From NCBI GenBank assembly GCA_934700615.1, contig CAKUXR010000007.1, positions 1 to 64,000 of the forward strand: DNA of 64,000 nt, read 5' to 3'. The notes below the pieces were generated by a model. It was given only the letters and a program-made list of their open reading frames with translations. It searched no databases and was not told the origin of the DNA. The position numbers and the translations under genes are program-made. Each line of letters starts with the position of its first letter. Within the stretch, counting starts at the first letter, position 1. This DNA is from an uncultured Bacteroidales bacterium (GTDB taxonomy: Bacteria; Bacteroidota; Bacteroidia; Bacteroidales; UBA932). Positions 8,367-18,022 of this stretch are shown here, piece after piece.

Positions 8367-11300
8367 ATGGCATCAAATTCATTGACAATGAAAAAAGTAC
8401 GATTCTCGCCGTTCTCGGTGATACTGGTCATGGTGGCGCTGTCGGTAATCGGCATTGCCTCCTTCGGTATGCTCCGGATACAGTACAAGCCTGCATCCGG
8501 CGGCCATTCCATATCAGTATCATATACGATGGCCGGGGCATTGTCAGAAGTGATAGAAGCGGAGGTTACATCCAAGATCGAAGGTATCCTGTCCGGGCTG
8601 AAAGGCTGTTCCGGGATTTCATCCGTATCCCGCATGGAATCGGGTACTGTGAACGTGTCATTTGACAAAAACACTGACATGGCTGCTGCCAGATTTGATG
8701 TGGCATCTGCTGTCAGAAACGTTTATCCGAGCCTTCCCAAATCTGTTTCCTATCCGTCCATATCATTGGATGTCAGTGGGAACAAGAACTCTACGGCCAT
8801 AACTTATCTGATTAAGGGAAGTCTTCCGTCTTTGGAATTGAGGAGATTTGCCGAGACGGTAATCCAACCCCAGCTGTCAGCGCTGAAAGGAGTGGATAAG
8901 GTCAGTATCAGCGGTTCAACTCCATTCCAATGGGTCATTACGTTCGATGCTGACAGGGTGGCGTCACTTGGTATCACGGCCCTGGATATCGCGGATGCTT
9001 TTAATTCAAGATATGGAGACAGCGTTCTTGGTGTGACGGAAATTGCTGCGGCATCTAGTGATGAAGATGCGTCTGAAGAGGCTCTGTCTGCATTGTCTGC
9101 TGATTCCCGCCTTATGGCAGTGCGTCTGAAAATGGCAGGTGATACTGATTTCGGCTCCATTCTGGTGAAGCGTTGCGGTGACAGAATAATATATTTGAGG
9201 GATATAGCAACATGGAAATATGAAGAGTCCCTGCCCCGGTACTATTACCGTATCAACGGGTTGAATACCATCACCTTGTCGGTTTCAGTGGCAGGTGACG
9301 CCAATCTCATTTCCGCCGCATCGGCGATAAAGTCCAAGATGGCAGATATGCAGGACGGTTTTCCTGAAGGGATAACTGTAAGCATAGGATATGATGCGTC
9401 AGAATTTGTGGCGGAAGAACTCGACAAGATCTATATCCGTACGGGATTGTGCCTGCTCATCCTGTTGCTCTTCGTGTTTCTGGTGAACCGTTCATGGAGG
9501 AGTACACTGATTGTAACTGCAGCATTGACAGTGAACATTCTGATTGCGGTAGCGGCGTATGCTTTCCTGCAGATTCCGGTTCATATTTATACGATGGCGG
9601 GAATCACGGTTTCGCTCGGCATTGTCATTGACACGACTATCGTCATGGCAGACCATTACGGATATTACAGGAACCGAGGTGCGTTTCCGGATTTGGTGGC
9701 GGCGATACTGACCACTGTGGCTGCGCTTCTGCTCATTTTACTGCTGCCTGAATCCGAACGCGGTAATCTCACGGACTTCATCTGGGTCATATCAATAAAT
9801 TTGTGCATCTCGCTTGCCGTTGCATTTTTCTTTATCCCGGCACTTATGGAGTATTTCCCGGTCCATGGAACAGACTGTTCTGCATCTTTCAAAAGACGCC
9901 GCAGAGTGGTGAAGTTCAATCACTTGTATTCCGGATACATTTCTTGGGGAATCAGGCATCGCTGGGTATATGTCGTGGTATTCATAATTGCCTTCGGTAT
10001 TCCTCTATTCCTGTTGCCCAAGCCTGGCGACAAGAAACAGGGAGCTTTTTATGAGAAAGTTGTCCGTCCAGTTCTTTCATGGAGGCCTTATGCCGCCAAC
10101 AGACAGGCAATAGACAAATGGGCGGGTTCAACTTTCGGGCTGTTCTACAAATCTCTTGACAGGGCCAATTTCTATCGTGAGCCTGAGAAGAAGACGTTGT
10201 ATATCCGTGCAGGAATGCCGGAGGGGTGTTCCGTGCAGCAACTGAATGATGTAGTAAGGTCGATGGAGAACTATCTGGCATCTTTCAGTGAGATATCGGT
10301 ATTCACCACCCGCATAGACTCTTATGATGATGCAACGATTGCAGTAGAGTTCCGTCCGGAATTCGAAAATACTTCGTTTCCGTCAATGCTGAAGTCCAAG
10401 GTGACCAGTATGGCCATCAATTTCGGCGGAGCGGACTGGTCTGTCAGCGGTGTGGACCAGAACTATTTCAATAACAGCGTCGGGTCGGAATTCAAGTCAT
10501 GCCATATAACCCTTTATGGCTACAACTACAAGGAACTTTACAGGTATGCGGAAAAATTGACTGGGCACCTCTCCCTGCATCGTCGTGTCTCCGGTATCGA
10601 GATTTGGAGTACCGGATGGAACGGAAGTCCTTCGACAGAGTTTGTCCTTGACTATGATTTCGGCAGGTTGGCATCCGTCGGAGCGGATCCTTATGCCTAT
10701 TATGGCACACTTTCATCTCTACTTTATGATGAAACGATTGTGTCAATGCCAATGGGCGGGGAGATGACGGACATTGTCCTTCGCTCCTCAGGTACAGATA
10801 CTTATGATTTGTGGCATGTCCTGAATGAACCTGTCGAAACCGACTCGGTAAAAATGACATTGACAGACATCGGAAGCATTACCAAGAAGCGCACCGGCAT
10901 TGACATCAGGAAGAGGAACCAGTCATACGAGCTGAATGTCTGCTTTGATTACATCGGCAGTTACGAGCTTGCGAAAAAGGTGACGGAGGCGGAGGTCGCC
11001 TATATGAATGAAGAAGTTCTGCCTGTAGGTTTCCGTGCGGAGGATTCGCATGGCGGCTGGTTCGATGAGCACAAAGACAGGTATGTATGGCTTATATTCC
11101 TGATATTCGCAGTAATTTATGTGATGCTGGCAATGACCTTTGAATCACTGCGTTATCCTCTTGCTGTGATTTTTATGATACCTATATCCTTCATAGGCCT
11201 TTTCCTGGTGTTCGGTTTGTCCGATTATGCTTTTGACCAAGGTGGTTTTGCAGCCTTCGTCATGTTGTGCGGTGTGGTGGTCAATGCAGGCATTTATCTT

Positions 11301-11585
11301 GTCAATACTTGGCAGCGTCAGGGGCGCAGACATGGCTATATCCGTGCGTTCAACCACAAGATCAATCCGATAATGCTGACGATTCTCTCCACTGTCCTCG
11401 GACTGATTCCTTTCCTCACTGACGGTCCTGAGGAGGTTTTTTGGTTTGATTTTGCTGTCGGTACTATTGGAGGTATGTTGTTCTCTGTCATTGCACTTGT
11501 CTTTGTCTTGCCGGTATTTCTGCTGGACAAGTCGTGCGGCGGCCGGTGTTCGGGCATGGAATGTGCAGGTAAACGGAGACGTTGA
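8367..11585 (+). CDS. RND efflux permease, second, divergent subunit
   Basis: 1072 residues starting on the base after the previous stop; an in-frame ATG at 8388 (MKKVRFSPF) is an alternative start. The topology is RND-like (TM1 about 15-35, TM2-6 about 350-490, TM7 about 530-550, TM8-12 about 895-1060), but the relay positions are weaker than in its partner: TM4 reads GIVIDTTIVMADH (Thr at the second Asp position) and TM10 reads GVVVNAGIYLVN (no Lys, no acidic neighbour). The central loop between TM6 and TM7 is long. It is probably a structural or asymmetric partner of the first pump in a heterotrimer; independent pumping is possible because one relay Asp remains. It is the last gene of the efflux operon, with the amylase start 18 bases downstream. 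Confidence 0.83.
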   Translation: MASNSLTMKKVRFSPFSVILVMVALSVIGIASFGMLRIQYKPASGGHSISVSYTMAGALSEVIEAEVTSKIEGILSGLKGCSGISSVSRMESGTVNVSFDKNTDMAAARFDVASAVRNVYPSLPKSVSYPSISLDVSGNKNSTAITYLIKGSLPSLELRRFAETVIQPQLSALKGVDKVSISGSTPFQWVITFDADRVASLGITALDIADAFNSRYGDSVLGVTEIAAASSDEDASEEALSALSADSRLMAVRLKMAGDTDFGSILVKRCGDRIIYLRDIATWKYEESLPRYYYRINGLNTITLSVSVAGDANLISAASAIKSKMADMQDGFPEGITVSIGYDASEFVAEELDKIYIRTGLCLLILLLFVFLVNRSWRSTLIVTAALTVNILIAVAAYAFLQIPVHIYTMAGITVSLGIVIDTTIVMADHYGYYRNRGAFPDLVAAILTTVAALLLILLLPESERGNLTDFIWVISINLCISLAVAFFFIPALMEYFPVHGTDCSASFKRRRRVVKFNHLYSGYISWGIRHRWVYVVVFIIAFGIPLFLLPKPGDKKQGAFYEKVVRPVLSWRPYAANRQAIDKWAGSTFGLFYKSLDRANFYREPEKKTLYIRAGMPEGCSVQQLNDVVRSMENYLASFSEISVFTTRIDSYDDATIAVEFRPEFENTSFPSMLKSKVTSMAINFGGADWSVSGVDQNYFNNSVGSEFKSCHITLYGYNYKELYRYAEKLTGHLSLHRRVSGIEIWSTGWNGSPSTEFVLDYDFGRLASVGADPYAYYGTLSSLLYDETIVSMPMGGEMTDIVLRSSGTDTYDLWHVLNEPVETDSVKMTLTDIGSITKKRTGIDIRKRNQSYELNVCFDYIGSYELAKKVTEAEVAYMNEEVLPVGFRAEDSHGGWFDEHKDRYVWLIFLIFAVIYVMLAMTFESLRYPLAVIFMIPISFIGLFLVFGLSDYAFDQGGFAAFVMLCGVVVNAGIYLVNTWQRQGRRHGYIRAFNHKINPIMLTILSTVLGLIPFLTDGPEEVFWFDFAVGTIGGMLFSVIALVFVLPVFLLDKSCGGRCSGMECAGKRRR

Positions 11586-11603
11586 ATACCAAAAACTGCA
11601 CAA

Positions 11604-13235
11604 ATGAGCAAATTTATCATATATCAGATGCTCCCCAGACTGTGGGGCAACATTGACGGAAAAAACATAAAGAACGGCACATTGGAGGAGAACAGGTGCG
11701 GAAAGTTCAGTAACATTGACACCATCACTCTTGATTATCTCAAGAGCCTTGGTGTTTCTTATGTCTGGCTTACGGGGATTATCCGCCATGCGACTGCAGA
11801 GGACGGAGGGGGATGCGAGCCGTCTTCAAGAGACTGGGTCAAGGGTCGCGCCGGCTCTCCATACTCTATAACGGACTACTATGATGTGAATCCGTATCTG
11901 GCTGATAATCCTGACGATAGGATGGATGAGCTCAAGGAACTCGTGAGGAGGGTACATCAGGCCGGGCTTAAGGTTATCATTGACTTTGTACCTAACCATG
12001 TGGCGAGGGATTATGCTGATTTCACGGCTGCTCATCCGGCTCCTACGGGAATGACATCGCTTGGTGAACAAGACGACAGTTCAGTGCACTGGAAAGAGGA
12101 AAACGACTTCTTCTATTATCCGGGGAAGGCGCTTAGGCTGCCTGTCGAGAACCAGACCTATGTCGAGATACCGGCCAAGGCATCGGGCAATGCATATACG
12201 GCGGAGCCTGGCGTCAATGACTGGTATGACACGATAAAACTGAACTATTGTGACACGCCATCCAGGACATGGTCGAAAATGTTCGACATTGTCGCATTCT
12301 GGGCTTCTGCAGGAGTTGACGGATTCCGGTGCGATATGGTGGAACTGGTACCGCCTGAGTTCTTCAAATGGCTGATATCGCGGGTGAAGAAACTGTATCC
12401 GCATATCATCTTTGTGGCTGAAGTATATCAGAAAACATTGTATGCCAAGTATATACGTGAAGTGGGATTTGACTTGCTCTACGACAAGTCGGGCATGTAC
12501 GACGCTGTCCGCGCCATTGTCGAGAAGAATGTCAATGACAGCGGTGTCCCGGTCGAGGCGTGGCAGTCCACAAAGAGGATTACGGGGAACTGGCAGTTCC
12601 TCGGTGACCTGCAGCCATATATGCTGAATTTTCTGGAGAATCATGACGAACAGAGGTTTGCGTCTGATTTCTTCGGAAAAGACGCAAAGAATTCATTTGC
12701 AGCCCTGTATGCGTCACTGTTGTTGAACCAGGCTCCGTTCATGCTCTATGCAGGTGAGGAAGTGGGGGAGAAGGGAATGGATACTGAGGGCTTCAGCGGC
12801 ATTGACGGACGTACTACCATATTTGACTGGTGGGCCCCATCGTCATTGACAAGACTCTACCGCTATATCCATGGCGATTCTACGGCATTGACAGAGAATG
12901 AGACAGCGCTTCTGGAGCGTTATCGGAAGGTGATGAGATTCGCGGCGGAAGATAAGGCTATAAGCGAGGGCGCTGTCTATGATCTGTGCTATTGCAACTA
13001 TTCTTCTGACGGCTTCAATCCGGACAGGCACTTCGCATTCCTCCGTGACTACAAGGAGGAGACGCAATTGGTCGTATGCAACTTCTCCAAGAATGACGCG
13101 GATGTGAGAATCGTCATTCCGGGGCATGCGTTCCAATGGCTGGAAATGCCTGAAACAGATAAGTTTAACCATTCATTGCCAATAGTAGTTCATGTGCCGG
13201 CAATGGATGCTGTCATTCTTCAGGTTTGCGGCTGA
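11604..13235 (+). CDS. GH13 alpha-amylase family glycosidase, cytoplasmic
   Basis: 543 residues without a signal peptide, so it should act on imported or stored alpha-glucans in the cytoplasm. The four GH13 regions are visible: region I IDFVPNHV (about 126-133), region II GFRCDMVE with the nucleophile Asp244, region III FVAEVY with the general acid Glu273, and region IV NFLENHDEQR with the transition-state Asp348. The C-terminal about 100 residues form the usual beta domain. Hydrolysis of alpha-1,4 bonds is the expected activity; exact specificity (amylase, cyclodextrinase or trehalose-type) cannot be settled. It follows the RND gene by 18 bases but is functionally unrelated. The 3' end overlaps the convergent gene at 13213 by 23 bases, leaving no room for a terminator between them. 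Confidence 0.9.
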   Translation: MSKFIIYQMLPRLWGNIDGKNIKNGTLEENRCGKFSNIDTITLDYLKSLGVSYVWLTGIIRHATAEDGGGCEPSSRDWVKGRAGSPYSITDYYDVNPYLADNPDDRMDELKELVRRVHQAGLKVIIDFVPNHVARDYADFTAAHPAPTGMTSLGEQDDSSVHWKEENDFFYYPGKALRLPVENQTYVEIPAKASGNAYTAEPGVNDWYDTIKLNYCDTPSRTWSKMFDIVAFWASAGVDGFRCDMVELVPPEFFKWLISRVKKLYPHIIFVAEVYQKTLYAKYIREVGFDLLYDKSGMYDAVRAIVEKNVNDSGVPVEAWQSTKRITGNWQFLGDLQPYMLNFLENHDEQRFASDFFGKDAKNSFAALYASLLLNQAPFMLYAGEEVGEKGMDTEGFSGIDGRTTIFDWWAPSSLTRLYRYIHGDSTALTENETALLERYRKVMRFAAEDKAISEGAVYDLCYCNYSSDGFNPDRHFAFLRDYKEETQLVVCNFSKNDADVRIVIPGHAFQWLEMPETDKFNHSLPIVVHVPAMDAVILQVCG

Positions 13236-16194
13236 TTCCCGCCACGGCGCGATTTGAATTGCGGTCAATGTATGCCGTCATTTCCTCCGGTGTGCGGAGA
13301 ACGGCGGCATATTTCATCGAGTCAATGCATTCAAGTTTGGAGAGTGCATCGAAGTCAATGCTGCCGTCACCTGCGACAGTGTCTATCGAGAGGTAACCGA
13401 CACCTAAAGAGGTGATGTTCTGGAAGAAATGGGTGCCCTGGCTAGGTTCCACCTGGAAACCCGGCAGGCTGTACTCCACAATCATTTTCGCTTCTGAGAT
13501 GTCACTCCAGATGACAGGAATGCCAAGGAATGGGTCAGATGAACCCCATCTTCCCGGTCCAATCAGCAGATAACCCTCATTTCTGGCCTTGAACCTGTTG
13601 TTGATTTCAGCAAGTTCGGCTGCCATTTCTTTAGTCTTGGATGAGTCGAATTTGTCCGGAGAGATATATACGATGTGCGACATTCCTCCGATTTTGCCCA
13701 TGCCGAGAGCTTTGTTGGACACCATATAATGTGTCTCCAAGGAGTCATACAAAGCATTGAAATCAATGTCAAGGTTGTCGGAATAGGAGCTTATCGGTCT
13801 GACCTGCAACAACTTGAGGGAAAGATTTCCTGACTGGGCGATGTCTGCGGCGAACTCCATTTCTATCTCCCCGAGCAGTTCATTGCGACAGATGTCCATG
13901 ATTTCTGACAATGCCTTTGCAAGCGGATATTTTCCGTATTTCAGGATTGCGTCGAAAGCTATGATTCGCGGTCCGATAACCTCGGTGCCCGGGACTATCC
14001 TGTTCTCTGTAGTATTGTAAGTGGAGAAAACCATATTGGAATACGGATATTTCCCCAGGGTGTCATTGACAGGGATATGAGCGAGGTTCACACCCTCGTT
14101 TCGGGAAATCTTGAACGCTCCGGGCCTCAGATCGAGGGCAAACATCAGTCTCTGGCTGTCGCGGATAGCAAGTTCCGGCTGGGAAAGCTGGAGAATCTTC
14201 TTCGGGTATTTCGGGCTGAACCTCAATGTCTTGCCGCCTTCTACCACTGATTTTCCGAGACCGAATACCATATTGACAATTCCGTCGGAGGCTTTCTCGT
14301 TGGCGATAGGGTAGAAATTCACGCTTCTTCCGACGCCGGAAAGAAGAGGGTAGTACAGGCCGTCATGCTCGGAACCGCATATGTTCTGTATCAATATTGC
14401 CATCTTCTCCTCGCTCTGCAGGTTCCCCGTGGTCTGGATATATGTTCGGCTTCCGTTGTAAAACACTGATGCATAGACACTTTTGATAGCCTTGTCCAAC
14501 ATTCGCAACATCTGGTCCTTATTCTCGGTCAGCGGAATCATGTATGTGGAATATACGCCCGCGAACGGCTGATAGTTGCTGTCCTCGAGTTTCGAACTGG
14601 AGCGAATCGCCAATGGGGATTCAACTGTTTTCAGATATGTCTTGAGGCCGGTAATCAGGTCCTCCGGAAGACGCGAGGCTACAAACTCTGACAGAATTTC
14701 GTCATCTGAAAGTTCCGAGTCAATGACATACTGAAGGCCGTTTTCGAGTATGAACTGGTCGAAAAATTCAGTGGTGATGACAATGCTTCGCGGAATGGAA
14801 ATGCTGATGTCGCTGTATTTGTCTGACAATGAATACTTTTCAATGAGCTTGTTCAGGAAGGCGATACCTCTTGCCTTTCCTCCAAGTGAACCGTCACCCA
14901 ACCGGGCGAATGAGATGTATTTGTCGTAGTTCTCGTTGGAAAACTCTGCGATGATACCGCGTCCCATGGCCTTGTGATAGGCCTGAATTTCTTTGATGAG
15001 GAAATTTCGGGCTTCACCTGCTATGCTGTGGTGCTCGATTTTGCATTTGTTTGCCAATGTGAAAAGGCCTCTTGCAAAGAGCCACTTGGAAAACATGTTC
15101 CTGGAGGTGTTGCTGACAAGAATGTTGTCCGGGACATGACGAATCATGTCCTCGAGTTCCTGCAGGTTGGCTGCACGTCCGTATTCTGTTCCGCGCTTGT
15201 CCCTGAAAACGAAGTCTCCGAATCCGAATTCCTCTTTTATATAGTCGGACAACTGGAGGAAAAGTGTCCTCGAGTATTTCTTTAGGAAACCGACGTTAAG
15301 TTGCTTTGCTACAGTACCCATACTCGCCTGTGAAGACTGGAGCAGTACAGGCATCATGGGGTCATCATGACGTATGTGGTTCACAAGCTCGATACCGGCA
15401 TCGAGTTTCTCGCTTTTAGGCGGATCGCCCCTGTGGACCACCATGCCGACATCGGAAATGATGCCGAGGAAATTATTCTTGTATTTCTCGTAGGTGGACA
15501 GGGCGTCGTCGTAATTGGTGGCTAGCAGAATCTTCGGCCTGGAGCGTTTCCTGTTCTTCTGCTGGTCTTCGTTCAATGTCTCCTTCAGGAACTCATTGCT
15601 CTGCTTCAATACAAGTTTATACAGTTCAGGCAGATAGGTGGAATAGTACCTGATGGAATCTTCGACCAGCAGAATGGCCTGCACTCCGATTTTCAAGATG
15701 TCATTGTCCGCGTTCTTCTTGTCCTCGAACAGTTTGATGATGGCCAGAATCAAATCCGCGTTTCCGTGCCAGCTGAATATGAAATCGACTCCGGAGTCAG
15801 TCCTGGATGTGACCTTTTCGCGTATCTGCTTCGAATAATGCATAAGAAGTACGAACGGAACCTGTTTGCCTTCGGCCTTGAGTTCCGATGCGAGCGGGAA
15901 GATATCCTTGTCAATTTCATTGTACATGCAGATGATCATGTCAATGCCAGTGTCGTTCTTCAGAGTCTCCCTTGCTGCCGCAGCCGACTCTACCCATACG
16001 AACGTAGGCGGATCCGACATGTTCAGACCGACATATTCCTTATACACTTGAGATTCTATATGTCCGTCTTCCTCCATGATGAAAGCGTCATAATTGCTGC
16101 AAATCATCAGTATCCGGTTGATTCTGAACCGTATCAGGGAGTTGAAGTCTGTATTTCTGAAATCTTCAGGTTTCGGTGTGTCGTACATAAGCAT
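13213..16194 (-). CDS. Multidomain protein: receiver-like domains fused to a PPDK-N (PEP/pyruvate-binding) ATP-grasp domain
   Basis: 993 residues. The first about 365 contain two response-regulator-like folds (NRILMICSNYDAF about 27 onward; AILLVEDS about 180 and RPKILLATNYDD about 225 with GIISDVGM at the phospho-acceptor position). A linker helix region follows, then a pyruvate phosphate dikinase N-terminal domain: GDGSLGGKARGIAFL (about 435), AIRSSSKLEDS and FAGVYSTY (about 535), LGKSVVEGG (about 645) and LLQVRPIS (about 785). Bacteroidota databases often label such proteins PEP synthase, but I find no T-S-H phosphohistidine domain and no TIM-barrel PEP domain; instead there is a distinct C-terminal domain with IGPGRWGSSDP and QGTHFFQN. 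It is probably a regulated phosphotransfer enzyme of unknown target. Start is ATG 16194 or 16188. Confidence 0.75.
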   Translation of the reverse strand: MLMYDTPKPEDFRNTDFNSLIRFRINRILMICSNYDAFIMEEDGHIESQVYKEYVGLNMSDPPTFVWVESAAAARETLKNDTGIDMIICMYNEIDKDIFPLASELKAEGKQVPFVLLMHYSKQIREKVTSRTDSGVDFIFSWHGNADLILAIIKLFEDKKNADNDILKIGVQAILLVEDSIRYYSTYLPELYKLVLKQSNEFLKETLNEDQQKNRKRSRPKILLATNYDDALSTYEKYKNNFLGIISDVGMVVHRGDPPKSEKLDAGIELVNHIRHDDPMMPVLLQSSQASMGTVAKQLNVGFLKKYSRTLFLQLSDYIKEEFGFGDFVFRDKRGTEYGRAANLQELEDMIRHVPDNILVSNTSRNMFSKWLFARGLFTLANKCKIEHHSIAGEARNFLIKEIQAYHKAMGRGIIAEFSNENYDKYISFARLGDGSLGGKARGIAFLNKLIEKYSLSDKYSDISISIPRSIVITTEFFDQFILENGLQYVIDSELSDDEILSEFVASRLPEDLITGLKTYLKTVESPLAIRSSSKLEDSNYQPFAGVYSTYMIPLTENKDQMLRMLDKAIKSVYASVFYNGSRTYIQTTGNLQSEEKMAILIQNICGSEHDGLYYPLLSGVGRSVNFYPIANEKASDGIVNMVFGLGKSVVEGGKTLRFSPKYPKKILQLSQPELAIRDSQRLMFALDLRPGAFKISRNEGVNLAHIPVNDTLGKYPYSNMVFSTYNTTENRIVPGTEVIGPRIIAFDAILKYGKYPLAKALSEIMDICRNELLGEIEMEFAADIAQSGNLSLKLLQVRPISSYSDNLDIDFNALYDSLETHYMVSNKALGMGKIGGMSHIVYISPDKFDSSKTKEMAAELAEINNRFKARNEGYLLIGPGRWGSSDPFLGIPVIWSDISEAKMIVEYSLPGFQVEPSQGTHFFQNITSLGVGYLSIDTVAGDGSIDFDALSKLECIDSMKYAAVLRTPEEMTAYIDRNSNRAVAGISRKPEE

Positions 16195-16204
16195 TGATTT
16201 TTCC

Positions 16205-16212
16205 CAAACATA
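16205..16212 (-). promoter_or_regulatory. -7 box TATGTTTG for the receiver/PPDK-N gene
   Basis: On the minus strand the sequence reads TATGTTTG, a match to the Bacteroidota -7 consensus TAnnTTTG. Transcription would begin about 5-7 bases downstream, near 16198, which leaves almost no leader before the first ATG at 16194 and about ten bases before the ATG at 16188. That favours the second ATG, or a nearly leaderless mRNA. No clear -33 TTG is seen. Confidence 0.45.
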
Positions 16213-16346
16213 CGTAAAATTTCTGGAATTTCACGCTGGTGATCGTTTGTGAATGGCTCTTATTTGTAGATTGCCAGACGCTGTCCGGTGTCAAGCTTGC
16301 AATAGTGGCGGAATTTGGCTAAATTAGGGAATCTAATGATGTGTTT

Positions 16347-17204
16347 ATGAAGAAGATAGTAAAACTGATAACTGTAGCGGTCGGGCTGATGTCAAGCCTG
16401 AATGCTTTCCCGCAGGATTATAATGGTCCGGCGCTCGTGCCTGAGTTTGTATGTGACCTCGGGAAGATTACTCCGGAGCATGTGATTGTGAAGGGTTCGA
16501 CTCAGGGTTTCGAAATCTGGGGCAAATATGGTTTCGTATTGCACGACAAAGGTCAATGCGTCATCATCGACATGAAAGAAAACAAGTATGTCACGACCTT
16601 CAATCTGGAGGGGAATGAATCACATTGCAACAATGCCTCTTTTGGGGTGGAGAAAGGTACAAAGTTTCCGCTTCTCTACATCTCCGAGTGCAAAGGTGAC
16701 CATTGCTGCTATGTGACCGACATTACTCTTGAGGGCGGAAAGACCGTTCAGAAACTGTTCTACTCCGGCGAGGGCTACAAAGGGTCATATGACTGGTTCA
16801 TAGACAGAAAGAACAAGATCATATACACTTACGGCTCCTATGGCGGCACAATGAAACTCGTGAAGAAATTCAAACTCCCGTCATTGAAAGACTCCGATTC
16901 GAATGGGGAAGTCCACTTGACATTGAAAGACGTCCTGGATGAGTTTGTCTTCGACGGGGTCAAGATTTATCAGGGCAGTGCCATCGACGGAAAGTATGTC
17001 TATCTGGGTGACGGCTACCCTCCATACAACAGATTCCTGCACGTTCTGGACTTGCAGAAAAAGAAGTTGGTGGAAAGCGTGAATCTGAATGACCTGAAGT
17101 ATGAGCCGGAGGGCGTGACAGTGAACGGCAAATGGCTTTATATGGTGATGCATGTGAGCAGACAGCCTCGTAACGGCCAGATTTACAGATTCAGAATCAA
17201 ATAG
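16347..17204 (+). CDS. Secreted protein of unknown function, propeller-like
   Basis: 285 residues from the ATG at 16347; the GTG 6 bases upstream is in frame but less likely. A Sec signal peptide (MKKIVKLITVAVGLMSSLNAF-PQ) is followed by a soluble beta-rich protein. Repeated features such as GFVLHDKGQCVIIDMKENK, LLYISECKGDHCCYVTDI and GKWLYMVMH look like propeller blades that bind or display a ligand. Cys residues at SHCNN, SECKGDHCC may form disulphides. I do not recognise the family. It stands alone on this strand between a minus-strand gene and a bidirectional terminator. Confidence 0.6.
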   Translation: MKKIVKLITVAVGLMSSLNAFPQDYNGPALVPEFVCDLGKITPEHVIVKGSTQGFEIWGKYGFVLHDKGQCVIIDMKENKYVTTFNLEGNESHCNNASFGVEKGTKFPLLYISECKGDHCCYVTDITLEGGKTVQKLFYSGEGYKGSYDWFIDRKNKIIYTYGSYGGTMKLVKKFKLPSLKDSDSNGEVHLTLKDVLDEFVFDGVKIYQGSAIDGKYVYLGDGYPPYNRFLHVLDLQKKKLVESVNLNDLKYEPEGVTVNGKWLYMVMHVSRQPRNGQIYRFRIK

Positions 17205-17226
17205 TTACCTGAAATACTCAAACAAC

Positions 17227-17268
17227 AGGTCCTCAAGTTTCCCGATGAAATCTTGAGGACCTTGTTTT
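17227..17268. terminator. Bidirectional Rho-independent terminator
   Basis: AGGTCCTCAAG (17227-17237) pairs perfectly with CTTGAGGACCT (17252-17262), 11 base pairs with a 14-base loop, followed by TGTTTT on the plus strand. It lies between the convergent gene ends at 17204 (+) and 17267 (-); the minus gene's stop touches its foot. Confidence 0.8.
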
Positions 17269-18019
17269 ATAAGATTCTTCTGCGGAATTCAGCTACCGTA
17301 ATCGCTGTGGCGATTGCCGCGTTCAGTGATTCTGAGCCGGATTCATTTCTCGGGTAAGGCGGTATATAGAGCCTGTCGGAAACAAGTTTGGCTACGGCAT
17401 CGGATATGCCGTTCGATTCGTTGCCGATGACAATCACGGAAGGGGAGTCCTTGCCGGGATTGAGGTCCTTGGCATACATGTCAGAGCCGTCCAGGAATGT
17501 CCCATAGACGTTTCCTCCGGCGGACACGGCCGCCTTGCAGAGCGTCGGGATGTCAGCATAGTGGAACTTGACTCTGAAAATCGCTCCCATTGTTGCCTGA
17601 ACCACCTTGGGATTGAAGACATCGACAGTGTCAGGAGCTGCGAAAACCGCATCGATTCCGAACCAGTCGGCTATCCTTAAAATGGTTCCGAGATTGCCGG
17701 GATCCCGTATCGTATCCAGGGCAAGATATAAACCGGACTTGCCTAAAGCGTCGCTTAAGGAGGACTCTGCGAATAAATTGATATCCTGTGGCTTATGCAG
17801 CACGGCAAGAACTGGTGAAGGTGAGGCCAGAGAACTTATTCTTGACATGGACTCTTCCCCTATCTCGTCTTTGCGATAGACCGTTTCGACCTTGAATCTG
17901 GAATTCATGGCCTCTTCTACCATCTTCTCGCCTTCAACGCAAAAAAGTCCGAGCCTGTCCCGGAATTTCTTCTCCGAGAGAGAACGGACTTTTTTTATTT
18001 CGTTTGCCGAAATTGACAT
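17267..18019 (-). CDS. SpoU/TrmH-family RNA 2'-O-ribose methyltransferase
   Basis: 250 residues. The N-terminal substrate-binding part (about 1-100) starts with the family's IKKVRSLSEKKFRDRLGLFCVEGEKMVEEA. The C-terminal SPOUT knot carries all three motifs: LDTIRDPGNLGTILRIADWFG (about 110-130, motif 1), VIVIGNESNGI (about 195-205, motif 2) and IPPYPRNESGSESLNAAIATAI (about 220-240, motif 3). It uses S-adenosylmethionine to methylate a ribose 2'-hydroxyl in rRNA or tRNA; closest in layout to the RlmB/TsnR branch, but the exact site is uncertain. It begins 3 bases after the stop of the upstream decarboxylase gene, so the two are co-transcribed. Confidence 0.9.
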   Translation of the reverse strand: MSISANEIKKVRSLSEKKFRDRLGLFCVEGEKMVEEAMNSRFKVETVYRKDEIGEESMSRISSLASPSPVLAVLHKPQDINLFAESSLSDALGKSGLYLALDTIRDPGNLGTILRIADWFGIDAVFAAPDTVDVFNPKVVQATMGAIFRVKFHYADIPTLCKAAVSAGGNVYGTFLDGSDMYAKDLNPGKDSPSVIVIGNESNGISDAVAKLVSDRLYIPPYPRNESGSESLNAAIATAITVAEFRRRIL

Positions 18020-18022
18020 AGA

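Noticed and set aside
11145..11789. 214-codon minus-strand frame over the end of the second RND gene
   Set aside because: It spans two real plus-strand genes and has a low-complexity, non-domain translation.
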